In this document: positions 28,024 to 35,600 of the stretch, in pieces
Numbering within the stretch: position 1 is the first letter of the stretch
Layout of the letters: the number at the start of each line of letters is the position of its first letter
Virus record (IMG/VR): IMGVR_UViG_3300033148_004780
Span: 1 to 48,560 of that record
Direction: 5' to 3' (one strand)
Source: a virus
DNA: 48,560 nucleotides
Position numbers and translations under genes: made by a program
Notes under the pieces: generated by a model
The model's input: only the letters and a program-made list of their open reading frames with translations
Told to the model about the DNA's origin: nothing
The model's database searches: none

Positions 28024-28698
28024 ATGAGAACGGAAAAGTGTTTAAATTGTGAGCGTCTCTTCGAGACGAACTCTAGGGGCGCCCACAAATATTGTTCTTT
28101 GACATGTAGGAATGAGTGGTATAACAAGCAACGAAGAGCTAAGATGAAAGAGTTCGTTTGTGCGAATTGTGGCGTAACCTTTCAGGCGATTGATAAGCGA
28201 CGGAAGTTTTGCACTCAGAAATGCGCTAAGGATGCACAAAACGCGAAGGTTAGAATTCCGATTGAAGCACGTCAACGAAGTTGTGAATATTGCAAAGCGA
28301 TCTTTTTTTATACAAGATCGTCTAAAAGATTTTGTTCACAAACTTGTGTTGACAAAGCAAGACGTAAACGTAAAGGACCTAGAGGGTTAAAGCAACTACC
28401 TACAAAAGTTCGCAAGGAACTCCGAAAACAGGTTCTGAGAGAAGCCCGTGGAAGGTGTTGGCTCTGTAAAGAACTCCTAGACGACTCCTTTGATGTGCAT
28501 CATCTAGACGGTGAGGGATATGGCGAAAATCCCGACAACAGTGCAGCAAACTTAATACCACTTCATAGAGCATGTCATAAGCTTTTCCATAACCTGTCTT
28601 TGGTAAAACGGGGGGAGACGTGGAAAATACAAGGAGAAATCCTTAAGAAATTAGATATAGGAGAAATCTTATTGGAGGAAAAACATGGCTTACGGTGA
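28024..28698 (+). CDS. HNH homing-type endonuclease with zinc knuckles
   Basis: 224 residues. Three N-terminal C-x2-C...C-x3-C zinc motifs (CLNCERLFETNSRGAHKYC...; CANCGVTF...KFCTQKC; CEYCKAIF...RFCSQTC), then an HNH core near residues 140-190 (GRCWLCKELLDDSFDVHHLDGEGY...NLIPLHRACHKLFH). It sits between capsid and a decoration gene, has its own promoter, and overlaps the next gene. This is typical of a freestanding mobile endonuclease that spreads into the same site of related phages. Confidence 0.9.
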   Translation: MRTEKCLNCERLFETNSRGAHKYCSLTCRNEWYNKQRRAKMKEFVCANCGVTFQAIDKRRKFCTQKCAKDAQNAKVRIPIEARQRSCEYCKAIFFYTRSSKRFCSQTCVDKARRKRKGPRGLKQLPTKVRKELRKQVLREARGRCWLCKELLDDSFDVHHLDGEGYGENPDNSAANLIPLHRACHKLFHNLSLVKRGETWKIQGEILKKLDIGEILLEEKHGLR

Positions 28699-29278
28699 CA
28701 CGAACTTTACGAACGTAGTTCTCTCGGGGTACCTTACGGTCAACGGGAAAGTTGCTGACAGGCGAGGAGCTGTGCTAGCGGCTGAACATGGAGCTGGAGC
28801 TATAGGAACGGCTCTCGCACCAGCAACCTATAGATGGAAGGTAGATGATCATATCATCACCGAGATTCAGGTTGATCTTACTGGATTGGCTTGTAAAGGT
28901 GATGCCGCAAAGGATGCTATCGGCCTCGCGGCTGGTGGAGCAGCCTACATCGGTAGATACGTCACAGCTACATGCGGGATCGTTTATCGGGTTGAGATGA
29001 TGTGTCTTGAGACACCCGGTGAGGGTACTGCGACTATTACCGCAGACATCAATCTTGGCGCTGACGACGAGGACGACATAGCGTACGATGGCGCTGTGGA
29101 CGACGATGTTATCGACACGGGCGGTATTGCCGCTGGTGTAACATACGTTGATGACGCGCCAGCACTAACGGCGAATGATTATCTCTATCTAACCGAAGGA
29201 GATACTGCGGCAACCACGGGTGTGTACAACGCAGGAATGGTTATCGTTCGACTTTATGGACATGCACTTCTTGCGTAA
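28685..29278 (+). CDS. Structural beta-rich protein, decoration candidate
   Basis: 197 residues starting AYGDTNFTNVVLSGYLTVNGKVADRRGAVLAAEHGAGAIGTALAP, a small-residue-rich beta pattern common in capsid-associated phage proteins; no Cys motif. GGAGG lies upstream of the ATG, which is inside the 3' end of the HNH gene, so the endonuclease insertion preserved its ribosome site. Confidence 0.65.
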   Translation: MAYGDTNFTNVVLSGYLTVNGKVADRRGAVLAAEHGAGAIGTALAPATYRWKVDDHIITEIQVDLTGLACKGDAAKDAIGLAAGGAAYIGRYVTATCGIVYRVEMMCLETPGEGTATITADINLGADDEDDIAYDGAVDDDVIDTGGIAAGVTYVDDAPALTANDYLYLTEGDTAATTGVYNAGMVIVRLYGHALLA

Positions 29279-29293
29279 CAAGTAAGAAAGGAT

Positions 29294-29317
29294 GGGGGCT
29301 GGCAACAGCCCCCTTTT
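29294..29317 (+). terminator. Rho-independent terminator
   Basis: GGGGGCTG-GCAA-CAGCCCCC (8 bp, tetraloop) followed by TTTT. It ends the capsid transcript about 15 bases after the decoration gene stop. Confidence 0.82.
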
Positions 29318-29321
29318 GCTC

Positions 29322-29588
29322 ATGATCGAATTGTTGTTTCTTTTGAATCCCGCCCCACCTTCACATACAATCGTGGACGACGGATATGGTGAGAAGTACC
29401 AACCTGAGTTCGCAACGCGCAGAGGGCATAGGTTTATGCGCTACCGTAAGTGTGCCATCTGTACGTTGGTGTATCCAAAGAACGAGGTTGGGGAAATCGA
29501 TGGGAAGTTCTACTGCTACATCAAAGGTCACTACGCTGACGCTGTACATGACAAATCAGTTGCTGAGAGTAGGGAGGACTTCCGCTAA
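29322..29588 (+). CDS. Small Cys-containing hypothetical protein
   Basis: 88 residues from the ATG at 29322; the upstream ATG at 29292 lies in the terminator stem. It carries RKCAICTLVYP and a second Cys (FYCYIKG), a possible zinc ribbon. The ATG at 29322 lacks a ribosome site and the start may be further in. Function unknown. Confidence 0.55.
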   Translation: MIELLFLLNPAPPSHTIVDDGYGEKYQPEFATRRGHRFMRYRKCAICTLVYPKNEVGEIDGKFYCYIKGHYADAVHDKSVAESREDFR

Positions 29589-29636
29589 CATCCGTTAACA
29601 CAAGAAAAGCCAAAAGATTTTTTAAGGAGTAGGAAA

Positions 29637-29909
29637 ATGGCAGTAACAAGACGACCCTCTGTGATTCAGCATACTGCTGAGGGGAATACCTCAACTGGAA
29701 GGCTAACCGTCATGCAGTTGATCTGGAACGGCTCTTCCACAGCAGGTGATGACCTGGAGATCAAGAATGCAGCCGGGACTGTATTGCTCAAGGTGAAGTC
29801 CGATGGATCGAGCTTTCAATCGATCGCATGGCCTTTCGGGAAGTTCCCTGTTGACGGCATAGAAACCGATACCCTCGATGCCGGAACTGTTGAATACATC
29901 CTCGCGTAG
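29637..29909 (+). CDS. Small structural protein
   Basis: 90 residues; AAGGAG upstream. RRPSVIQHTAEGNTSTGRLTVMQLIWNGSSTAGDDLEIKNAAGTVLLKVKSDG is a beta-rich head/tail accessory pattern often seen between capsid and adaptor genes. Function inferred from position only. Confidence 0.65.
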   Translation: MAVTRRPSVIQHTAEGNTSTGRLTVMQLIWNGSSTAGDDLEIKNAAGTVLLKVKSDGSSFQSIAWPFGKFPVDGIETDTLDAGTVEYILA

Positions 29910-29918
29910 GAGAACACC

Positions 29919-30062
29919 ATGCCGAAATGGGTTGATGATTGTGTGAAGAAATACCTCGCTAAGGGCTTTTCGAAAGACGAAGCCTGGAAGAGATGTAAAG
30001 GCGCGCAGAAGAAACAGAAGAAGAAACGAAAGACGATGGTTCAAGGAGCGACGAAGCGATGA
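29919..30062 (+). CDS. Very small basic protein (head-tail region)
   Basis: 47 residues ending in TGA overlapped by the ATG of the adaptor gene. The first half (PKWVDDCVKKYLAKGFSKD, EAWKRC) is a two-Cys helical hairpin of the C-x-x-x-x-x-G-x-S-x-x-E-A motif found in short phage proteins; the rest is Lys/Arg-rich. It may bind DNA or be a zinc-less knot. Family not named. Confidence 0.65.
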   Translation: MPKWVDDCVKKYLAKGFSKDEAWKRCKGAQKKQKKKRKTMVQGATKR

Positions 30063-30997
30063 CCTTAGAACTGATTAGAAACCAGATCTGGCAACATATA
30101 GGAGAACCTCCCGATCTTGACCCTTCGACGGATACGCAATACAACTCCGGTCCTCTGCTCACATGGGTTGCAAATCGAGGCCAACATCAGGTTGCTATGT
30201 GGAAGGACCCAAATAACAACTCCATGTTGAGAATCCGCGAGCTTGTCGCTGACATGCACTGGCAAGCGCAGATGGTTGATTCAACCCTTGACACCGCTGG
30301 TACGACAACAACGGTTGTTTTTCCTTCGGGTGACGTTGGAGAGCAGGATGACAGGTATAACGGTTGGATTGTTGAAGTTGACGGTGTTCAGCGGATGATC
30401 GTGGATTACACGGGTTCTTCACGAACTGCTACGGTTCACAAAGCATTCTCTTCTGCTCCGGCAGGAACAGAAGACTACAAGCTCTACAAAAACTTCATGC
30501 AGTTGACCGTTTCTGGTGACCCATGGTCAACGGATCATATCGTGGTTCCCGCTGCCTCGACGAGGTACAGAACCGAGGGCAACCTCTTAGAACCCCTGCG
30601 AATTCGAAAGATCGAAACCCAACACCGCTTGAGGAAGGTTGGAATGAAATCCGACTACACTCAAGACATCTGGACAAAAGGCGATCCCGCAAGCTGGCAG
30701 GTACTTGGAAACAAGATCTACTTCGATAGACAGCTAGATGAAGAGGATTGGTACCAGATGTGGTATTACAGAACACCAACGGATATGTCAGCGGATGCGG
30801 ATGAACCCGAGATCCCCGAGGTCTTCCACTGGGCAATTTGTTTGTGGGGGATTTGGTGGGGCTTTTCAAGAGACGGTGAATCCGCGCAGGCGTATTCAAA
30901 GAAACAAGACTTCGAGCGCGAAATGCGTCGATTGAAGAATCAGTGGGATACTTCCAACGAACTCGAATACGACTGGGGAACATTACAATTGGAGTAA
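30059..30997 (+). CDS. Head-tail adaptor (podovirus gp4/gp8-like)
   Basis: 312 residues. N-terminal helical part (ELIRNQIWQHIGEPPDLDPSTDTQYNSGPLLTWVANRGQHQVA), a beta-rich insert (VDGVQRMIVDYTGSSRTATVHKAF) and a C-terminal helical bundle (EIPEVFHWAICLWGIWWGFSRDGESAQAYSKKQDFEREMRRLKN). This is the build of podovirus adaptor proteins that join portal to tail nozzle. Located after the capsid genes, as expected. Confidence 0.75.
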   Translation: MTLELIRNQIWQHIGEPPDLDPSTDTQYNSGPLLTWVANRGQHQVAMWKDPNNNSMLRIRELVADMHWQAQMVDSTLDTAGTTTTVVFPSGDVGEQDDRYNGWIVEVDGVQRMIVDYTGSSRTATVHKAFSSAPAGTEDYKLYKNFMQLTVSGDPWSTDHIVVPAASTRYRTEGNLLEPLRIRKIETQHRLRKVGMKSDYTQDIWTKGDPASWQVLGNKIYFDRQLDEEDWYQMWYYRTPTDMSADADEPEIPEVFHWAICLWGIWWGFSRDGESAQAYSKKQDFEREMRRLKNQWDTSNELEYDWGTLQLE

Positions 30998-31000
30998 AGC

Positions 31001-31693
31001 ATGGCTATCACATGGAACGCTGCCTTTTTAACCCTGCCTGATGGCGGGAACCAGTTATCCGATGGTGATAACAAGATCCGCGACCTTAAGACAGGGATAA
31101 CAGAAAGAGCAGAGAACGAGCACACAACCTACAACGACGGAACCGGGGGTTCTTATCTCCTGGATTGGAACCACAAAGCGGGCAGCGCCAAAGGCTACTT
31201 CCAGAACGCTGCACCCACAAACCGCCCGAACGGCTCAACGGCGTTAACATCCGACGACGCGGGGAGGTTGTGGTTCGATGACGACGGCGGGGATCTTCCC
31301 TATTTCTATGACGGTTCGGACTGGGTTGGATTGCTCAGGGTTTTTATAAGATTCTCTATTCAGGGAACCCTCGCTACAGGATCGAAGGTTATTCCTTCGA
31401 TTCCTATGCCAAGAGGGGGAACGGTTGTTCGTGTTTATGCGAATGTCGATACAGCTCCTACAGGCGCTGCGTTGAGAGTTGACCTCGAAAAGAACGGAAC
31501 GAACTCTATCTTCGGAACCAACGACTACGTGGAGATTGCCGCTGATGCGACGAGTGGCAACTCCTCAGACATGGATGCAACTCATAGTGTTTTGGCAGCG
31601 GGTGACACCTTAGAGGTTGACATCGACCAGGTTGGTTCAACCGTCGCAGGCGCTGACCTTGCTGTTTCAATCGAAATAACGGTGGGAGCATAA
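31001..31693 (+). CDS. Tail fibre/spike-type protein, N-terminal attachment class
   Basis: 230 residues. The opening ITWNAAFLTLPDGGNQLSDGDNKIRDLKTGITERAENEH is a recurring tail-fibre attachment pattern. A small domain with LWFDDDGG...YFYDGSDWVGL follows, then a beta-sandwich (KVIPSIPMPRGGTVVRVYANVDTAPTGA). Probably part of the host-adsorption apparatus with the next two genes. Confidence 0.7.
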   Translation: MAITWNAAFLTLPDGGNQLSDGDNKIRDLKTGITERAENEHTTYNDGTGGSYLLDWNHKAGSAKGYFQNAAPTNRPNGSTALTSDDAGRLWFDDDGGDLPYFYDGSDWVGLLRVFIRFSIQGTLATGSKVIPSIPMPRGGTVVRVYANVDTAPTGAALRVDLEKNGTNSIFGTNDYVEIAADATSGNSSDMDATHSVLAAGDTLEVDIDQVGSTVAGADLAVSIEITVGA

Positions 31694-31694
31694 C

Positions 31695-32612
31695 GTGACC
31701 CAAAACTGGTATGATTACGATATCACTGAACTGAACGTCACAGTAAATGGGATTAAACTAAGTATTCCATTTCGATATAGGGGACATCTCTATTCCTATG
31801 GTGTCGATGGTGTTGTTGATCTATATGAAAACGAGATCGTTAGTGCAGTGGCAGATGTCTATTACTTGAAGCTGGTCAATTCCTATGCAGGAGAAAAAAT
31901 CTACTTCGTTGATGATGACGGAACCTCTATTCATTTAAAAGAGTTTGATGTTACAGATGAGAGTGTTTCGATATTAGAGACAGTTTCCGGAGGAACTGAT
32001 CCTACAGGTCAGTTCATCACGATGAACGAAGATGACACAAAAGTTACTTGGCTTTACCTTGACAACGAAACAGCGTATATAAGAGAATGGGATATTTCCG
32101 GAGCATCTGGATCACAGTTAACCACACGAGCAAACGTCTTGACGATCTATGGATTTGGGGTTGAATCGGATGGAACAGAACATTTAAGCTACAAAAACAG
32201 TTCCGATAGCCTGCACTACTGGGACGAGTACACTGGATCTTGGGCAACCATAATCGGTGGTTCCTCCAGTGCCTTCTATTCCGGAGGTGGAGGATATACG
32301 ATGAGACAAACAGATGTTCTTTATCCGCCCGGATCAGGGGCGAACTCTTGGACCATGCCCGCTTCAGGACGGCTCTACATCAATACAAAGACTTCCGATC
32401 CAATTCAAGCTATTCAAATGACTTACGATGGTGCACGATTCTTAGAGCTAAACGCAGATTATTCCGTAACAGTTCGGCGAACCGATGCGACCTATGTTTT
32501 AAACGCCGACAAACGAGTTGTTGAGATTAAAGACGTTTCACAGATTTTAACCTTTGTGAAGAGTTCGACTTTAGCTTACGAATTTCGCCCAAGAACAAGG
32601 AACCTATTTTAA
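31695..32612 (+). CDS. Beta-propeller-like tail protein, receptor-binding candidate
   Basis: 305 residues from a GTG at 31695. Repeated motifs (YYLKLVNSYAGEKIYFVDDDGTSIHLKEFDVTDESV; VTWLYLDNETAYIREWDISG; LHYWDEYTGSWATIIGG) look like blades of a beta-propeller. A C-terminal strand-rich domain ends in RPRTRNLF. This region evolves fast and may set host range. No enzymatic signature. Confidence 0.6.
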   Translation: MTQNWYDYDITELNVTVNGIKLSIPFRYRGHLYSYGVDGVVDLYENEIVSAVADVYYLKLVNSYAGEKIYFVDDDGTSIHLKEFDVTDESVSILETVSGGTDPTGQFITMNEDDTKVTWLYLDNETAYIREWDISGASGSQLTTRANVLTIYGFGVESDGTEHLSYKNSSDSLHYWDEYTGSWATIIGGSSSAFYSGGGGYTMRQTDVLYPPGSGANSWTMPASGRLYINTKTSDPIQAIQMTYDGARFLELNADYSVTVRRTDATYVLNADKRVVEIKDVSQILTFVKSSTLAYEFRPRTRNLF

Positions 32613-33475
32613 TGCCCTACGGAATCAGCGACGAAGAAGAATCCCAACGCGATGTAAAGCGCATAGACTCAGCGATGCAGTCCGTCATGGAGGAATCCCT
32701 CGATCCGAACACCTTCCCAACGGAAGCGTTTGAGTTCGGAGATCCGCAAAGCGACAGCGAACCTCTACTCCGCCTTGCCCCACCGTGGACCTTCCACGCG
32801 AACGGGTTGACGAAAGTGCTCACATCTGCCGACCTTACCATTACTGATAATGATGGGTATACTCTTATCGATGTAACAACCGGCGCTTCGGATAGAACGA
32901 TTACTTGGCCCACCATCGCTGATAACATAGGTCGAAGGATTGCTGTTCGCAAGGCCGACTCCGGGGCGGGGCATGTTATCAACGATGCCGAAGGAGCAGA
33001 GCTTTTCCGACTTATCGGAGGTGGAACAACTCTTACCTTCGAACTTTGGATGCAGGGAGATTTTGTTGAGTTCTACGATGACGGAACTGATTGGGTTAAG
33101 CTGACACCCGATTATTTGCATCTGCTGGATGAGAGTGATAGGAATACCGATTGGGATGTAAATGTAAATCCTACAACATCATGGGTAGAATATGATTTAA
33201 GCGCACGGGTGCCCAAGGGGACTAAGGCTTTAATGGGTTATCTACGTATAAGTAATACAGATGTGAATGCGATGCTGCAATTCCGAGATGGTGTCTCAAC
33301 AGAAAGCGATAATGAAAGAACACGAACAATAATGAACGGTGGCGGTACAGGTCATACTCTTGGATTGGGAGGTATTACAATTAAAGCCACAGATGGTATT
33401 TTCGATGTAAAAGAAGAGAGTGCTGATACCGAAGTGGTATTATGCCACTTTCAAGTGTGGGGATATTATCTATGA
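32612..33475 (+). CDS. Tail fibre-associated protein
   Basis: 287 residues; overlaps the previous stop by one base. Disordered acidic N-terminus, then a parallel-beta-like region (LTITDNDGYTLIDVTTGASDRTITWPTIADNIGRRIAVRKADSGAGHVI) and a carbohydrate-binding-type C-terminal beta sandwich. Probably a fibre or capsule-binding component. Confidence 0.65.
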   Translation: MPYGISDEEESQRDVKRIDSAMQSVMEESLDPNTFPTEAFEFGDPQSDSEPLLRLAPPWTFHANGLTKVLTSADLTITDNDGYTLIDVTTGASDRTITWPTIADNIGRRIAVRKADSGAGHVINDAEGAELFRLIGGGTTLTFELWMQGDFVEFYDDGTDWVKLTPDYLHLLDESDRNTDWDVNVNPTTSWVEYDLSARVPKGTKALMGYLRISNTDVNAMLQFRDGVSTESDNERTRTIMNGGGTGHTLGLGGITIKATDGIFDVKEESADTEVVLCHFQVWGYYL

Positions 33476-33807
33476 AATTTATCTGTGAAGACAGGGATGG
33501 TAAAATCTATGTTCGCGGTAAATGCTGTCTTGATAGAACTTCAAGTACAAGAGAATTCCGCGAGGATTACTCTGGCTGGATAATCGAAGACTTAGATATC
33601 CCCAATCCCAACGTACTATCCGACGAAGACGGACGATTGCTTTATGAGGTAGTGAATCATAAGGCTATCAAAGCGCCAAGCGAGTTGACAGCCAAAGAGC
33701 AAGCAGCTAAAGATAGAAAAACTCCCGAAGAGGAGATAGAGATACTAAAAGCAAGATTAGATGAATTGGAGAAGATTGCGGCTTTGGAGGTTATGACCTA
33801 TAAATGA
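33472..33807 (+). CDS. Small tail-region protein with C-terminal coiled coil
   Basis: 111 residues from the ATG at 33472, which overlaps the previous TGA as ATGA; the longer upstream frame is shadow. KFICEDRDGKIYVRGKCC opens it; EEEIEILKARLDELEKIAAL closes it as a coiled coil. Resembles phage tail chaperone/fibre-assembly proteins. Function inferred from position. Confidence 0.7.
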   Translation: MKFICEDRDGKIYVRGKCCLDRTSSTREFREDYSGWIIEDLDIPNPNVLSDEDGRLLYEVVNHKAIKAPSELTAKEQAAKDRKTPEEEIEILKARLDELEKIAALEVMTYK

Positions 33808-34148
33808 CGCAAAAAGAACAAGAATGGCTTTCGAAACTAATCAACGGAATGCGAGATGATATTACTTTCATCCGCAACAACATGGTCACAAAGGCTACCT
33901 GCGCAGCGGTGCGTGAGGGACAAGAGAGATTGGAGAAAAGGAAGCAATTTGACATTCGCACACTATTGATTATCGCCAACCTTATTGGTATACTATTCTT
34001 AGGAGGATTGAACCTTTATGAGAGAAATGCTGCTCACACCGAACCCGTACAGCCGACCCGGATCGAAGATACTCGAACACAAAGCGGTGATCCTGCACTG
34101 GACTGGTATGAGAACCCAATCAGCAATTCAAGCTCGGAATTATTTTGA
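33804..34148 (+). CDS. XhlA-like or holin-associated membrane protein
   Basis: 114 residues. A soluble, helical N-terminus (TQKEQEWLSKLINGMRDDITFIRNNM) precedes one transmembrane helix (TLLIIANLIGILFLGGLNLY). It resembles the XhlA/hemolysin class that accompanies holin and amidase. It overlaps the amidase gene, completing a lysis cassette with the holin at 34593-34823. Confidence 0.75.
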   Translation: MTQKEQEWLSKLINGMRDDITFIRNNMVTKATCAAVREGQERLEKRKQFDIRTLLIIANLIGILFLGGLNLYERNAAHTEPVQPTRIEDTRTQSGDPALDWYENPISNSSSELF

Positions 34149-34596
34149 ATCTCTGAAGACGCAGAAACCTGGGATTAAACTCCACGAAGATTATGCATCA
34201 GCGCACTATTGTGTAGACGCTGAAGGTCCGGTTCTGTGTGTACCCGAAGATGAGATTGCTTATCACAGCGGTTCCACCTCCTACAAAGACGATGCCGAGA
34301 AAGTCGGTATCCCGCCCTGGAACTACGCCATAGGCATAGAAATGTGCTTCGACCGGAGGGACGGAAAACCGGAGGGCAGCACGATCAGCTTTACAGTCGA
34401 CCTTGTTAAGGATATTTGCATACGCCATGACCTGTCGCCTCTACACAACGTGTGGCGGCATTACGACATGACGGGGAAGCTCTGCCCCAGGTATTACGTC
34501 AAGAACGAAATCGATTGGACGGGGCTAAAGCAAAGGATATACGAATCTATCGTATACACGCGAAACTTTTCTTGTCGGGATAGGAGATATCGATGA
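34018..34596 (+). CDS. N-acetylmuramoyl-L-alanine amidase (endolysin)
   Basis: 192 residues. Amidase_2/PGRP-type fold: zinc ligands in ILHWTG (His near residue 27), RHYDMTGKLCP (His and Cys near 147-155). SAHYCVD, EDEIAYHSG and NYAIGIEMCFD are the usual core motifs of T7-lysozyme-like amidases. It cuts the bond between MurNAc and L-Ala in peptidoglycan at lysis. No signal peptide, so it needs the holin. AGGAGG lies upstream. Confidence 0.92.
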   Translation: MREMLLTPNPYSRPGSKILEHKAVILHWTGMRTQSAIQARNYFESLKTQKPGIKLHEDYASAHYCVDAEGPVLCVPEDEIAYHSGSTSYKDDAEKVGIPPWNYAIGIEMCFDRRDGKPEGSTISFTVDLVKDICIRHDLSPLHNVWRHYDMTGKLCPRYYVKNEIDWTGLKQRIYESIVYTRNFSCRDRRYR

Positions 34597-34823
34597 ATCA
34601 AAACAATCAAAACAAATCCTACAGCAAATGGAAAAGCCGCACGTTCCTCTTTGCAATCGTGTGGAACGTCGGGCTCTTAGCAGCTATCATTCTATTCCCC
34701 GCTGCTCCATGGCTCGGCAACATGGTCACCTTTGCAGGAACGATCACGCTTGGCTACATCGGAAAGAGAGCGGTTCAGGATGGAACCAACAACTGGAAGA
34801 ACAACAAGGGAGGTTTGCGTTGA
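34593..34823 (+). CDS. Holin (two transmembrane helices)
   Basis: 76 residues with two hydrophobic helices (FLFAIVWNVGLLAAIILF; LGNMVTFAGTITLGYIG) and charged ends, overlapping the amidase stop by four bases. Topology and neighbourhood are those of a class II holin that times lysis. Confidence 0.82.
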   Translation: MNQNNQNKSYSKWKSRTFLFAIVWNVGLLAAIILFPAAPWLGNMVTFAGTITLGYIGKRAVQDGTNNWKNNKGGLR

Positions 34824-35365
34824 ACAGAATTGATTGCTTTGACTTAGAAACAACCGATCTCAAAGGAACGTTTGGACATGTCTTGGTAGGGTGCTTCCTC
34901 CCGCTGCATGGCAAGGATGTTGTAGTGTTCCGGCTCGATGATAGAAAATACAAACCAAAGAAAAAACTCCATGACGATTCAAAGATGGTCGAGGCAATCA
35001 GGGATTACATGGAAGAGAGCTTTGCATGGGTAGGATGGTATTCCAAGCAGTTTGATGTACCGTTCCTTAACACAAGGTTGGTTCTGCAAAAAAAGAGACC
35101 AGTCAACAAACGAATGCATGTTGACCTTATATACTACGCGCGGAAGCCTAACCTTGCATTGCACAGCTCTCGCCTCGACTCTGTTGCCAAGAGCTTTCGC
35201 TTCGAGGAACAGAAAACCATTCTCGATCCAGAGATCTGGCGCTCTGCCTACGAACTGGACAAGGAGGCGATGGATTACGTTACTGCGCACTGCATTCAGG
35301 ACGTGAAGATTTTACAACAAGCATGGGACGTATTGAGTCCCTTCATACGAAATATGCACTTCTAA
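34820..35365 (+). CDS. 3'-5' exonuclease-like protein (RNase H-like fold)
   Basis: 181 residues from a TTG at 34820, which overlaps the holin stop and follows GGGAGG. DCFDLETTDL near the start (Asp-x-Glu-Thr, Exo I), WVGWYSKQFDVPFLNTRL (Exo II), then HCIQDVKILQQAW (H-x-x-x-D, Exo III), as in DnaQ/YprB-like predicted exonucleases. Placed between lysis and tail genes, unlike the polymerase-fused exonuclease on the other arm. Role in the late arm unclear. Confidence 0.82.
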   Translation: MNRIDCFDLETTDLKGTFGHVLVGCFLPLHGKDVVVFRLDDRKYKPKKKLHDDSKMVEAIRDYMEESFAWVGWYSKQFDVPFLNTRLVLQKKRPVNKRMHVDLIYYARKPNLALHSSRLDSVAKSFRFEEQKTILDPEIWRSAYELDKEAMDYVTAHCIQDVKILQQAWDVLSPFIRNMHF

Positions 35366-35375
35366 GGAGGAAGGC

Positions 35376-35600
35376 ATGGCTGGACAAAAGGAAACGAAAA
35401 AACGCAAACAACCAAGGTTGAAGGATTACGAGGTTCCCGCATATGGAATCTCTGGGATGCCCTCGGTTGGCTTCGAAGCGGAACGCCTGAAGAAAGGCGC
35501 CTTCAACCTGTGGGAAGGCATGGCGAATATAGTCCAAGGAATCATAACCCCAGGGAAGACAGTTCGACAGGTTCAGGAAGAGAAGAAGAAGAAGAAATAA
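35376..35600 (+). CDS. Small basic protein before the tail nozzle gene
   Basis: 74 residues, very basic at both ends (GQKETKKRKQPRLKDYEVP...RQVQEEKKKKK). AAGGAGGAA lies upstream; TAA overlaps the next ATG by one base. Possibly binds DNA or acts in tail assembly. Unknown family. Confidence 0.7.
   Translation: MAGQKETKKRKQPRLKDYEVPAYGISGMPSVGFEAERLKKGAFNLWEGMANIVQGIITPGKTVRQVQEEKKKKK

Noticed and set aside
31660-31690. GTTTCAAT word on the + strand resembling the CRISPR repeat tag
   Set aside because: It has no hairpin beside it, lies in coding sequence in the virion arm and has the wrong context, so it is not a third repeat unit.
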